Positions 13,810 to 23,112 of a stretch of 30,067 nt of DNA are shown here, one piece after another. The translations under genes were made by a program, and so were the position numbers. Location of the stretch: positions 1 through 30,067 of IMG/VR virus record IMGVR_UViG_3300042691_011083. One strand, 5' to 3'. The notes beneath the pieces were generated by a model. The model saw nothing but the letters and a program-made list of their open reading frames with translations. It was not told the DNA's origin and did not search any database. Numbering within the stretch: the first letter of the stretch is position 1; each line of letters starts with the position of its first letter. The DNA comes from a virus.

Positions 13810-14036
13810 TGAATTCTATTATTAGAAAAATAAGTATAGGTACAGACTATAAAAACGAAGCAATGCATTACTCTGTAGGCCAAAACGTTTATGGAGGTCA
13901 TGCAATATGTAATATTATATTCGATGATAGCGATACTTCGTATAATATATATATTAAAAAAGAAGATGAAGTTATGCCATGGAAAAAGTTTAACTCTAAT
14001 ATGGCTATTTCAGTTGAATATGATTTAGAATATTAA
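13809..14036 (+). CDS. Small hypothetical protein (75 aa)
   Basis: It overlaps both neighbours by one base (TAATG), which suggests coupled translation from the coiled-coil gene through to the terminase genes. The protein has strand-like stretches (SIIRKISIGTDYKNEAMHYS, then NIIFDDSDTSYNIYIKKED), an acidic loop and ends AISVEYDLEY. No motif is recognised. Confidence 0.55.
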   Translation: MNSIIRKISIGTDYKNEAMHYSVGQNVYGGHAICNIIFDDSDTSYNIYIKKEDEVMPWKKFNSNMAISVEYDLEY

Positions 14037-14644
14037 TGAGAAGTATATTTAGTTTTATTGTAAAGCCTTTAGGCGAAAGATATAACAATAAGGTTAAGAT
14101 TGCAGATAAAGAATTAATAACTAATACTAAAATTGAAAATTTTAAATCTGTAAATAATTTAGCAGAGGTTATCGCAACCCCTTTAGCTTATTCAACAGAT
14201 ATTAAAGTTGGTGATATAGTTGTAATTCATCATAACGTTTTTAGAGTATTTTACGATATAAGAGGTAATAAAAAAAATAGTAGGTCCTATTTTATGGATA
14301 ATTTATATTTTTGTGATATAGATCAAATATACTTATATAAGAATACAGGTAAATGGAAAGCATTTGGAGACAGATGCTTTATTAAACCAATTAAAAATAA
14401 AGATCATTTAAGCGCAGCTAAAGAGCAAAAGCTTATTGGTATATTAAAATACGGAAATAGTTCCTTAGAAGCGCTTAAAATACACGAGGGAGATCTTGTT
14501 GGATATACTCCTTATGGGGAATTTGACTTTGTTATTGATGGGCAAAGACTTTATTGTATGAAATCTAATGATATTGTAATTAAATATGGACATAAAGGAG
14601 ACGAAACAGAATATAATCCAAGCTGGGCACAAAGCGGTTATTGA
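14036..14644 (+). CDS. Tandem GroES-like protein (202 aa)
   Basis: Two halves read like GroES. Half 1 (7-101): FIVKPLGERYNN matches the GroES N-terminal strand (I-R-P-L-x-D-R-V), AEVIATPLAYSTDIKVGDIV matches the GroES strand plus VKVGDIV, and DIDQIYLY matches the SESDILAIV end. Half 2 (108-184): AFGDRCFIKPIKN, LIGILKYGNSS, KIHEGDLVGYTPYGEF and CMKSNDIVIKYG. The usual Gly-hydrophobic mobile loop is short or altered. A classic single-domain GroES is already present 4 kb upstream. The tail (185-202) is hydrophilic. Fold similarity is inferred by eye, so a structure prediction is the decisive check. It may be a dedicated co-chaperonin or an unrelated beta protein. Confidence 0.55.
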   Translation: MRSIFSFIVKPLGERYNNKVKIADKELITNTKIENFKSVNNLAEVIATPLAYSTDIKVGDIVVIHHNVFRVFYDIRGNKKNSRSYFMDNLYFCDIDQIYLYKNTGKWKAFGDRCFIKPIKNKDHLSAAKEQKLIGILKYGNSSLEALKIHEGDLVGYTPYGEFDFVIDGQRLYCMKSNDIVIKYGHKGDETEYNPSWAQSGY

Positions 14645-14861
14645 ATTAATTAAAGTTGCAGAGGAAGCTATATTAGATAATGGAGATGATGATTTATCCG
14701 CAGATAAATTAAAAAATGCCGCGGCAACAAAAAAATTAGCAATATTTGATGCTTTTGAAATTCTAAGCAGAATACAGGATGAAACCCGCATGTTAGAAGA
14801 AGAAGATAAAGACACTACAATAAAGACTTTTAAAGGTTTTGCGGAAGGGAGGTCTAAATAA
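14586..14861 (+). CDS. terS: Putative small terminase subunit
   Basis: A 91-residue, helix-rich, acidic protein directly before TerL, with its stop overlapping the TerL start by one base. Its first 59 bp overlap the tandem GroES-like gene; no later suitable start exists in frame. Sequence: IIQAGHKAVIELIKVAEEAI, DLSADKLKNAAATKKLAIFDAF and EILSRIQDETRMLEEED. Position and helical size fit a TerS oligomerisation domain that helps recognise phage DNA, though it lacks a visible DNA-binding motif. The call rests mainly on location. Confidence 0.55.
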   Translation: MDIKETKQNIIQAGHKAVIELIKVAEEAILDNGDDDLSADKLKNAAATKKLAIFDAFEILSRIQDETRMLEEEDKDTTIKTFKGFAEGRSK

Positions 14862-17083
14862 TGTACGAACAAACACTTTATAAAATACTTCCTAACTATA
14901 TAAAGCCCTCGGTTATTAAACAACAAAACCGATATAATAGATGGAAATATGGCTATAACAAGGAGCATGATTTAGTTATTATAAGTAAAACGGGTAAGAT
15001 TGGAGAAATTTACGAGATACAAAATTTAAAGATAGCTTTACCTTTAATTGACGAATCTTATAAAAGAGCTACAAAAAAAGAAGAGCAGTATTGGGAACAA
15101 TTAAAAATACCAAAAGAAATTGAAAAAATAAAAAGTGTATTTGATTGGAACAAATATCCAGATTATTTCAAGGAAAAATGGTATGATTATATAGATAACG
15201 AGTTTAAATACAGAGAAGAAGGTTTTTCTTTTTATAATAATGGAGTTCCAACATATATTACTGGCTCACATTATATGTACTTACAATGGAGCAAGATTGA
15301 TGTTGGTGCTCCAGACTTTAGGGAATCAAATAGATTATTTTTTATATTTTGGGAAGCTTGTAAAGCAGATCCAAGATGTTATGGAATGTGTTATTTAAAG
15401 AATAGACGTTCTGGATTTTCCTTTATGTCATCTGCTGAATTAGTTAATCAAGCTACTATATCAAGTGACTCACGATTTGGAATTTTATCAAAAGCTGGAG
15501 CAGACGCTAAAACAATGTTTACCGATAAAGTTGTTCCAATCTCTCTTAATTATCCTTTTTTCTTTAAACCCATACAGGATGGTATGGATAGACCAAAAAC
15601 AGAACTTGCTTATAGAGTACCTGCTTCAAAGTTTACAAGAAGAAAGTTAGATAGTCAAGAAAATCCTGAAGAACTTGAGGGTCTTGATACAACAATAGAT
15701 TGGAAGAATACAGGGGATAACTCCTATGATGGTGAAAAACTTAAATTACTAGTTCATGACGAAAGTGGTAAATGGTTAAAACCTGATAACATATTAAATA
15801 ACTGGAGGGTTACTAAAACTTGTTTAAGATTAGGTAGTCGGATTATTGGTAAGTGTATGATGGGTTCAACATCAAATGCTTTAGATAAAGGAGGAGACAA
15901 TTTTAAAAAACTATATTATGATTCAGACGTCACGAAAAGAAACCGCAATGGACAGACTAATTCAGGATTATATAGTTTGTTCATACCTATGGAATGGTCG
16001 TACGAAGGATTCATTGATACTTATGGCTTACCTGTCTTCGACACTCCAAAAACCCCAATTAAAGGAATCGATGGAAACGAAATAGATTACGGCGTTATTG
16101 AGCACTGGCAAAATGAGGTTGATGGTTTAAAGAATGATTCTGATGGATTAAACGAATATTATAGACAATTTCCAAGATCAGAACAACATGCCTTTAGAGA
16201 TGAAACAAAACAATCTTTGTTTAATCTTACAAAAATATATGAACAAATTGATTATAATAATGACCTAAGAAATACTAATGTATTAACCAGAGGTAATTTT
16301 CAATGGGAAGGTGGTATACAAGATACAAAAGTTATATTTTATCCAAGTAAAGATGGTAGATTTTTAGTGTCGTGGATTCCTCCTTATCATATGCAAAATA
16401 ATGTTATATTAAAAAACAATATGAAATGGCCTGGTAATGAACATATTGGAGCATTTGGATGTGACCCTTATGACATATCAGGAACAACAGATGGTAAAGG
16501 TTCTAAGGGGGCTTTGCATGGTAGAACAAAGTTTTCAATGGACGATGCTCCCAGTAATACCTTTTTTTTAGAATATATATCAAGGCCTCAAACTGCTGAA
16601 ATATTTTTTGAAGATGTATTAAAGGCTTGTGTATTTTATGGTATGCCAATCTTAGCAGAGAATAATAAACCAAGATTATTATATCATTTTAAAAGAAGAG
16701 GATATAGAGGATTTTCAATGAATAGACCAGATAGGCCTTTTACTAAATTGTCGCCTACAGAAAGAGAAATCGGAGGAATACCTAATTCATCTCAAGATAT
16801 AATACAAGCACATGCCGCGGCAATAGAAACAGAAATAGAAGACTATATTGGATTAACCGAGAACGGTTATGGCACAATGTATTTTCAAAACACATTAGAA
16901 GATTGGGCAAGATTTGATATAAATAAAAGAACTAGCCATGATGCCTCTATTAGTTCAGGTCTAGCAATAATGGCTTGTAATAAAAACAAATATACGCCAA
17001 CTGAAAAAAGAGAAATAGTGTCTGTTCCATTAGGTTTTAAAAAATATAACAATCAAGGAACTACGTCAAAAATTATTAAGTAA
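14861..17083 (+). CDS. terL: Terminase large subunit (packaging ATPase and nuclease)
   Basis: A 740-residue protein. ATPase part: KNRRSGFSF at 180-188 in the Walker A place, with no Lys before the Ser as in lambda gpA (KSARVGYS), where an upstream Lys takes over; Walker B LKLLVHDE (294-301); motif III GSTSNAL (335-341). The nuclease part begins near 529 with GAFGCDPYDISG, whose Asp is a metal ligand candidate, and continues to a late Asp/Glu region (SSQDIIQAHAAAIETEIEDY, about 643-662). The large size, the conserved order terS-terL-portal and length fit crAss-like and related Bacteroidota phages. It drives DNA into the prohead through the portal. Confidence 0.85.
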   Translation: MYEQTLYKILPNYIKPSVIKQQNRYNRWKYGYNKEHDLVIISKTGKIGEIYEIQNLKIALPLIDESYKRATKKEEQYWEQLKIPKEIEKIKSVFDWNKYPDYFKEKWYDYIDNEFKYREEGFSFYNNGVPTYITGSHYMYLQWSKIDVGAPDFRESNRLFFIFWEACKADPRCYGMCYLKNRRSGFSFMSSAELVNQATISSDSRFGILSKAGADAKTMFTDKVVPISLNYPFFFKPIQDGMDRPKTELAYRVPASKFTRRKLDSQENPEELEGLDTTIDWKNTGDNSYDGEKLKLLVHDESGKWLKPDNILNNWRVTKTCLRLGSRIIGKCMMGSTSNALDKGGDNFKKLYYDSDVTKRNRNGQTNSGLYSLFIPMEWSYEGFIDTYGLPVFDTPKTPIKGIDGNEIDYGVIEHWQNEVDGLKNDSDGLNEYYRQFPRSEQHAFRDETKQSLFNLTKIYEQIDYNNDLRNTNVLTRGNFQWEGGIQDTKVIFYPSKDGRFLVSWIPPYHMQNNVILKNNMKWPGNEHIGAFGCDPYDISGTTDGKGSKGALHGRTKFSMDDAPSNTFFLEYISRPQTAEIFFEDVLKACVFYGMPILAENNKPRLLYHFKRRGYRGFSMNRPDRPFTKLSPTEREIGGIPNSSQDIIQAHAAAIETEIEDYIGLTENGYGTMYFQNTLEDWARFDINKRTSHDASISSGLAIMACNKNKYTPTEKREIVSVPLGFKKYNNQGTTSKIIK

Positions 17084-19492
17084 ATGAATATATACACAAA
17101 TCCAAATAGCGCTTTCCCTAGTCAGGTTGTAGATGATGCTACTAAGGCTTCTGTAGAGTATGGATTACAAGTATCCCGAGCTATAGAGCAGGAATGGTTT
17201 AATCAGGGAAGAACTAGTGGAAATAGATATTTAACACATTGGAATAATTTTAATAGGTTAAGATTATATGCCAGAGGTGAGCAGTCTGTGCAAAAATATA
17301 AAGATGAATTATCAATTAATGGTGATTTATCTTATTTAAATTTAGATTGGACACCAGTACCTATACTGTCAAAGTTTGTTGATATAGTTGCTAACGGTAT
17401 TTCTCAAAAAACTTACGATGTAAAGGCTTTTGCTCAAGATCCAGAATCCCTTAAAAAGAAAATGGATTATGCTTCTTCTATACAGTTTGATATGATCAAC
17501 CAACCGTTGATACAGGATATATTACAAAAAACAGGAACTAGTATAGCTAAGTCTAATGTGCCTGCAAAAGATCTACCTGAAACACAGGAGGAATTAGAGC
17601 TACACATGCAATTATCCTATAAGCAATCCATAGAAATAGCTGAAGAGGAAGCAATCAATACTATATTAAAAACAAATAAATATGATCTTACTAGAAAGAG
17701 ATTAAATTATGATTTAACAACTATAGGGATTGCAGCGGTTAAAACATCGTTTAATAAATCAGAGGGAATAGTTGTTGATTATGTAGACCCTGCTTATCTA
17801 GTTTATTCATATACAGAAGATCCTAACTTTGAGGATATTTACTACGTTGGAGAAGTTAAAGCAGTAACAATCCCGGAATTAAAAAAAGAATTCCCTCATA
17901 TATCAGAAGAAGAACTTCTAAAAATACAGCAGATGCCTGGTAATAGGCAGTATATTCAGGGATGGGGTAATTATGACGAAAATACAGTACAAGTATTATA
18001 TTTTGAATATAAGACTTATATGAACCAAGTGTTCAAAATAAAAAATAATGAAAACGGATTAGAAAAAGTTATTGAAAAAACTGATTCGTTTAATCCGCCT
18101 CCAAATGATAATTTTGAAAGAGTATCAAGAACAATAGAGGTATTATATACTGGTGCTAAAATTATAGGGACAGATATGATGTTAGAATGGAAGTTATCTA
18201 ACGATATGACTCGCCCTAAAGCAGATACTACAAGGGTAAAAATGAATTATAGTATTGTTGCTCCTAGAATATATAAAGGTAGAATTGACTCTATTGTTGC
18301 TAAATGTGTTTCTTTTGCGGATATGATCCAATTAACACATTTGAAGCTACAGCAAGTTATGTCAAAATTAGTGCCTGATGGTGTATTTTTAGATGTAGAT
18401 GGCTTAATGGAAGTTGATCTAGGCAATGGAACAAAATACAATCCAGCAGAAGCATTAAATATGTATTTCCAAACTGGTAGTATTGTTGGTAGATCACTAA
18501 CACAAGATGGTGAAATAAATAGAGGTAAAGTACCTATTCAAGAATTAACAACATCAAGTGGGCAAGGTAAAATACAAAGTTTAATACAAACTTATCAGTA
18601 TTACCTTCAAATGATTAGAGATGTTACAGGTCTTAATGAAGCTGTAGATGGAAGTAAGCCAGATTCAAATGCTTTAGTTGGGTTACAAAAGATCGCTGCA
18701 AACGCATCTAACGTTGCTACTCGTCATATAAAGGATGCTAGCATATACTTAACAACAAGAATATGCGAAAATATATCCTTACGAGTGGCCGACTGCTTAG
18801 ATAACCCTTTAACAGCAAATTCTTTAAAGCAAAGTATATCTACATATAATGTTGAAGTATTGAAGGAAATAGAGCAATTAAACCTGCATGACTTTGGTAT
18901 ATTTCTAGAGATTGAACCAGATGAAGAAGAAAAAGCACAATTAGAACAAAATATACAAGTTTCCTTACAAAACCAAGGTATTGATTTAGAAGATGCAATA
19001 GATATAAGACAAGTAAAAAATCTTAAATTAGCAAATCAATTATTAAAGTTAAAAAGAAAAAAGAAACAAGCTCAAATACAACAGCAACAACTAGCAAATA
19101 TACAAGCGCAGGCAGATGCTAACTCGCAAAATGCTGAAAAAGCAGCAATGTTTGAGGTGCAAAAACAAGAGGCTTTAACTCAAACTCAAATACAAATAGA
19201 GCAAGCTAAATCTCAATTTGAAATTCAAAGATTACAAACAGAAGCTCAAATTAAAAAACAACTAATGGCGGAGCAATTTAATTACGATATGCAACTAGCC
19301 CAATTAAAAGTACAAGCAGACACAAATAAGTTCAATCAATTAGAAGATAGAAAAGACGAAAGAACTAAAATACAAGCTACTCAGCAATCAGAATTAATAG
19401 ATCAACGTAAAAATGATTCTTTACCAAAAGATTTTCAAAATGATGCGGAAAATCTAATGAATGATTTAGGAGGCATGTTACAAATGGAATAG
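17084..19492 (+). CDS. Portal protein
   Basis: An 802-residue protein starting next to the TerL stop. Early residues include a charged helical part (about 50-75, RLRLYARGEQSVQKYKDELS). A long central region resembles the clip, stem and crown parts of large portals (VDYVDPAYLVYSYTEDP, then GKIQSLIQTYQYYLQMIRDVT and GLNEAVDGSKPDSNALVGLQ near 521-545). The last 160 residues are a Gln/Ala-rich helix. A GLNxAxDG-S-x-P-type segment is typical of portal proteins. Twelve copies should form the vertex channel through which DNA enters. Confidence 0.8.
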   Translation: MNIYTNPNSAFPSQVVDDATKASVEYGLQVSRAIEQEWFNQGRTSGNRYLTHWNNFNRLRLYARGEQSVQKYKDELSINGDLSYLNLDWTPVPILSKFVDIVANGISQKTYDVKAFAQDPESLKKKMDYASSIQFDMINQPLIQDILQKTGTSIAKSNVPAKDLPETQEELELHMQLSYKQSIEIAEEEAINTILKTNKYDLTRKRLNYDLTTIGIAAVKTSFNKSEGIVVDYVDPAYLVYSYTEDPNFEDIYYVGEVKAVTIPELKKEFPHISEEELLKIQQMPGNRQYIQGWGNYDENTVQVLYFEYKTYMNQVFKIKNNENGLEKVIEKTDSFNPPPNDNFERVSRTIEVLYTGAKIIGTDMMLEWKLSNDMTRPKADTTRVKMNYSIVAPRIYKGRIDSIVAKCVSFADMIQLTHLKLQQVMSKLVPDGVFLDVDGLMEVDLGNGTKYNPAEALNMYFQTGSIVGRSLTQDGEINRGKVPIQELTTSSGQGKIQSLIQTYQYYLQMIRDVTGLNEAVDGSKPDSNALVGLQKIAANASNVATRHIKDASIYLTTRICENISLRVADCLDNPLTANSLKQSISTYNVEVLKEIEQLNLHDFGIFLEIEPDEEEKAQLEQNIQVSLQNQGIDLEDAIDIRQVKNLKLANQLLKLKRKKKQAQIQQQQLANIQAQADANSQNAEKAAMFEVQKQEALTQTQIQIEQAKSQFEIQRLQTEAQIKKQLMAEQFNYDMQLAQLKVQADTNKFNQLEDRKDERTKIQATQQSELIDQRKNDSLPKDFQNDAENLMNDLGGMLQME

Positions 19493-19522
19493 CCTTATTA
19501 ACCAATTTTATATTATTATATT

Positions 19523-20695
19523 ATGTCACAAGAAGTAAAACAAGAAGGAGAATTTAAATTAAAAACAAAAAAACCTTCAGTAAAAAAACTAAACAAAACA
19601 GATGAACCTATTAAGGTTGATTTGACTCAAAAGCAAGAAGAACCAATAAAAGTAGTAATCCCTAAAGAAGAAACAGATGCCATTCAAGAGCAAAGCACAG
19701 ATGAAAGCATGTTACGCAATGAACAGTCCGAAGTGGGATTGCAAGAAGTGGGCGAAGGAAACCAAGAGTCCTCTGAAAATGTTATTGAAGAAATCTTTGA
19801 GCAAGAAATAAAGCAAGAGGCCGCTGGCATTAAAGAGGAATTGCAATTTCATATTCAAGAGCAAAAAGAAAATAATGTCGAACTACCTGAAAATATAGAA
19901 AAGCTAATTTCTTTTATGCAAGAAACTGGTGGGACTATTGAAGATTATGTTAGATTAAATGCAGATTATTCGAATATAAATAATGTTGCTCTATTAAAAG
20001 AATATTACAAAAGTACCAAACCACATTTGGACTCTGAAGAAGTAGAATTTTTATTAGAAGATAAATTCTTTTTTGATGAGGACATTGATGATGAAAGAGA
20101 AATTAAGCTAAAAAAATTAGCTTTTAAGGAAGAGATTTCTAAAGCAAGAAATTTTTTAGAAGAGGCTAAGAAAAAATATTATGCAGAAATTAAGGTTAGA
20201 CCTGGAATTAATGCAGAACAACAAAAAGCTATTGATTTTTTCAATAGATATAACACCGAGCAAAACAAAGTGGCTCAACAACAAGAGGCGTTTAAAAAAC
20301 AAACATTTAATCTTTTTAACAATGAATTCAAAGGTTTTGAATATAATTTAGGTGAAAAAAGATTTAGATACAATGTTCAAAATCCAAATCAAGTTGCAGA
20401 AACTCAGTCAAATATACATACCTTCATCGGAAAGTTTCTAGATAAAGAAGGTAATGTAACAGATGTACCGGGTTACCATAAGGCTTTGTATTCAGCAATG
20501 AATGCTGACAAAATAGCTGCTCATTTTTATGAACAAGGAAAAGCGGACGCTGTTAAACAAGTTGTTAGCAATTCCAAAAATCCAAGTATGGATGCTCCTA
20601 GAACCGCTAGCGAGCCATTTATTAATGGATTTAAAGTTAAATCTATAAGCAGTGAGGATACCTCTAAATTAAGGATCCAAACAAAAAAATTTTAA
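19523..20695 (+). CDS. Scaffold-like acidic protein before the capsid gene
   Basis: A 390-residue protein. The first 100 residues are Lys/Glu-rich and disordered. The middle is helical and strongly acidic (DLTQKQEEPIK; SENVIEEIFEQEIKQEA; ENIEKLISFMQETGG). Residues 200-290 form a long charged helix. The place between portal and major capsid and the charge pattern fit a prohead scaffolding protein. I see no protease motif. Late head-core proteins of some podoviruses look similar, so the role is likely but not certain. Confidence 0.6.
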   Translation: MSQEVKQEGEFKLKTKKPSVKKLNKTDEPIKVDLTQKQEEPIKVVIPKEETDAIQEQSTDESMLRNEQSEVGLQEVGEGNQESSENVIEEIFEQEIKQEAAGIKEELQFHIQEQKENNVELPENIEKLISFMQETGGTIEDYVRLNADYSNINNVALLKEYYKSTKPHLDSEEVEFLLEDKFFFDEDIDDEREIKLKKLAFKEEISKARNFLEEAKKKYYAEIKVRPGINAEQQKAIDFFNRYNTEQNKVAQQQEAFKKQTFNLFNNEFKGFEYNLGEKRFRYNVQNPNQVAETQSNIHTFIGKFLDKEGNVTDVPGYHKALYSAMNADKIAAHFYEQGKADAVKQVVSNSKNPSMDAPRTASEPFINGFKVKSISSEDTSKLRIQTKKF

Positions 20696-20714
20696 CAATT
20701 AAAAATTAAAAACT

Positions 20715-22178
20715 ATGGCAAATGTAACGCCCTCATTCGGTTCAATTAAACCGTCTCAAAAACAGCAAGCATTAGAAACAAACTATTTAAACTTTACAAA
20801 TGGTAGCGGTAATGACTTTGCACAACAATATTTACCAGAAATCTACGAGCAAGAAGTAGAGAGATATGGTAATAGAACTTTATCTGGTTTCTTACGTATG
20901 GTAGGAGCTGAAATGCCAATGTCTTCTGATCAAGTTGTTTGGTCTGAGCAAAACAGATTACACATTGCATATAACAATGTAACTTGTGCTTCTGCTACAA
21001 CATTAACTTTTGTTACTGGTGGTACAGGTGCTAACTTTGTAAACAACGTTATTTCTGTTGGGCAAACTTTAGTAGTTATGAGTCCTTCTACAGGAAAAGA
21101 ACTTAAGGTTTATGTTACTGCATCTACTGCTGATGCGGCTACAGGGACAGGTGGTGCTACAAACCCTGCTGTTATTACAGTTAAACCATATACTCAGTTA
21201 GATTTAACCACTGGAGCTGGTAATACTGTAAACTTTGCAGGAGCAACAGATCTTAAAATCTTTGTATATGGTTCTGAATTCAAAAAAGGAACAACTGATG
21301 CTACAATTAACTCAGTAACACCTTCTTTCACTCAGTACAGTAATTCACCAATTATTGTTAGAGAAAAATACCAAATCTCTGGTTCTGACACTGCTCAAAT
21401 TGGATGGGTAGAGGTTGCTACTGAAGATGGTGCTTCTGGATACTTATGGTATTTGAAAGCAGAATCTGAAACAAGATTGCGTTTTGAAGATTACCTAGAG
21501 ATGTCTGTAATCGAGGGTGAATTAGTATCTGGAGGTTCTACATTAGGATCTAATCAAATCAAAGGTACTCAGGGTCTTTTCTCTGCTGTTAAAGAAAGAG
21601 GTAATGTTGTAAATAACTTCTCTGCTGCTAGTGGGCTTAATGATTTTGATTCTATTTTGAAAAACTTAGACACTCAAGGAGCTATTGAAGAGAATATGTT
21701 ATTCTTAAATCGTGCAACTGCTCTTGATTTTGATGACATGCTTGCTTCCCTATCTTCCGGAGCGGCTGGTGGAGTAGCTTATGGTTTATTTGAAAACTCT
21801 GAGCAAATGGCATTGAACTTAGGATTTTCTGGTTTCCGTCGTGGGTCTTATGATTTCTACAAAACTGACTGGAAATACTTGAATGATGCATCTACTCGTG
21901 GGGGAGTTGCAACTTCATCTATTGATGGTATTCTTGTTCCTGCTGGTACATCAACTGTATATGACCAACAATTAGGTACAAATATCCGCAGACCATTCTT
22001 ACACGTTCGTTATAGAGCTAACCAAGCTGACGATAGAAGAATGAAATCTTGGATTACTGGATCTGTTGGAGGCGCTTATACTTCTGACCTTGATGCAATG
22101 CAAGTACACTTCTTATCTGAAAGATGTTTAGTTACTCAAGGAGCTAATAACTTTGTGTTATTTACTGCATCAGTGTAA
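20715..22178 (+). CDS. Major capsid protein
   Basis: A 487-residue protein after a short A-rich leader. It has the size and location of the HK97-fold major capsid protein of crAss-like and related phages. The N-terminal arm (about 1-50, FAQQYLPEIYEQEVERYGNRT) is followed by a beta-rich part with Thr/Gly repeats (80-180) and a helical to mixed second half (EMSVIEGELVSGG; SILKNLDTQGAIEENMLFLN). The codons differ from all neighbours: not one Ile codon is ATA and eight of the Arg codons are CGT or CGC. A strong hairpin follows. This is probably the most expressed gene here and a natural client of the phage GroEL. Confidence 0.85.
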   Translation: MANVTPSFGSIKPSQKQQALETNYLNFTNGSGNDFAQQYLPEIYEQEVERYGNRTLSGFLRMVGAEMPMSSDQVVWSEQNRLHIAYNNVTCASATTLTFVTGGTGANFVNNVISVGQTLVVMSPSTGKELKVYVTASTADAATGTGGATNPAVITVKPYTQLDLTTGAGNTVNFAGATDLKIFVYGSEFKKGTTDATINSVTPSFTQYSNSPIIVREKYQISGSDTAQIGWVEVATEDGASGYLWYLKAESETRLRFEDYLEMSVIEGELVSGGSTLGSNQIKGTQGLFSAVKERGNVVNNFSAASGLNDFDSILKNLDTQGAIEENMLFLNRATALDFDDMLASLSSGAAGGVAYGLFENSEQMALNLGFSGFRRGSYDFYKTDWKYLNDASTRGGVATSSIDGILVPAGTSTVYDQQLGTNIRRPFLHVRYRANQADDRRMKSWITGSVGGAYTSDLDAMQVHFLSERCLVTQGANNFVLFTASV

Positions 22179-22184
22179 AAATAT

Positions 22185-22230
22185 GGTAATATTACCCTCG
22201 TTGAATTTACGGGGGTAATTATTACCTTTT
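22185..22230 (+). terminator. Rho-independent-type terminator after the capsid gene
   Basis: GGTAATATTACCCTCG (22185-22200) pairs with CGGGGGTAATTATTACC (22210-22226) around a 9-nt loop, with one T-G wobble and one bulged base, and is followed by TTTT. The 7-bp distance from the capsid stop and the T run fit an intrinsic terminator. Confidence 0.8.
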
Positions 22231-22256
22231 AAAAATTTATTAAATTATATTATATT

Positions 22257-23108
22257 ATGGCAACAAAACCAACAACAAAAAAAGAATTAGAGTCAAATGA
22301 ATTTGATGTAGATACAATTACTATGGAAGAAACAATTGTACCTAAAGAAACAAAACCAAAACCATTAAAAGATACTTGGGTAATTAAAGATAGAACTTAT
22401 ATTATAGCGGATAGTCATTCTCCATTAACATATACTATACAAAGTAGACACTCGTCTAGGTATCCTTTATTATGGTTTAATAAAGAAACAGGAGAGCAGG
22501 AAGAATTAAGATATGCGACTAATCAAAACTCTCCATTAGTTTCACAGCAAAAAGGGCAAGTAACCTTAGGGCATATTGTATTTGAAAACGGTGTACTAAA
22601 TGTTCCTAAAGAAAAACAAAACCTACAAAAATTATTATCACTTTATCATCCCGCTCTAAATATTAAATATACAGAATTTGATCCAACATTAGAGGCTGAA
22701 GACGAATTAGAAGATATTGAATTAGAAATAATGGCAATGAACGCAGCTTTAGAGATGGATATTGATCAAGCAGAATCTATTGTTAGGGTAGAGGTTGGAT
22801 CTAGAGTAAATAAGATGAGCTCTAAAGAAATAAAAAGAGACTTGTTGTTACTAGCAAAAAATAATCCTTCTTTATTTATAGAACTAGCAAATGATGATAA
22901 TGTACAACTTAGGAATATAGCTATTAGAGCTGTTGAAGCAAACATTATAAAATTATCACCAGACAATAGAACCTTCCATTGGGGTGAAAATAATAGAAAG
23001 TTAATGACAGTGCCTTTTGATGAAAATCCATACTCAGCTATGGCAGCATTTTTCAAAACAGATGAAGGTATAGATGTTCTTAAGTCTATAGAGAAAAAAT
23101 TAAAATAA
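22257..23108 (+). CDS. Conserved post-capsid virion protein (283 aa)
   Basis: An acidic protein just downstream of the capsid gene. Residues 42-110 are beta-rich (DTWVIKDRTYIIAD; YTIQSRHSSRYPLLWF; LRYATNQNSPLVSQQKGQV), then GHIVFENGVLNVPKEKQNLQ and KLLSLYHPA. The part from 150 on is helical and acidic. I recall the LSLYHP and PLLWF strings in structural proteins of marine T4-like and crAss-related phages. A capsid vertex or portal-associated role is plausible. No enzyme motif is visible. Confidence 0.65.
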   Translation: MATKPTTKKELESNEFDVDTITMEETIVPKETKPKPLKDTWVIKDRTYIIADSHSPLTYTIQSRHSSRYPLLWFNKETGEQEELRYATNQNSPLVSQQKGQVTLGHIVFENGVLNVPKEKQNLQKLLSLYHPALNIKYTEFDPTLEAEDELEDIELEIMAMNAALEMDIDQAESIVRVEVGSRVNKMSSKEIKRDLLLLAKNNPSLFIELANDDNVQLRNIAIRAVEANIIKLSPDNRTFHWGENNRKLMTVPFDENPYSAMAAFFKTDEGIDVLKSIEKKLK

Positions 23109-23112
23109 TACG

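Noticed and set aside
14465-14968. Open minus-strand frame of 167 aa over the tandem GroES-like and terS genes
   Set aside because: It is antisense to three well-supported genes, with Ser/Ile-rich composition typical of reverse frames of AT-rich coding DNA.
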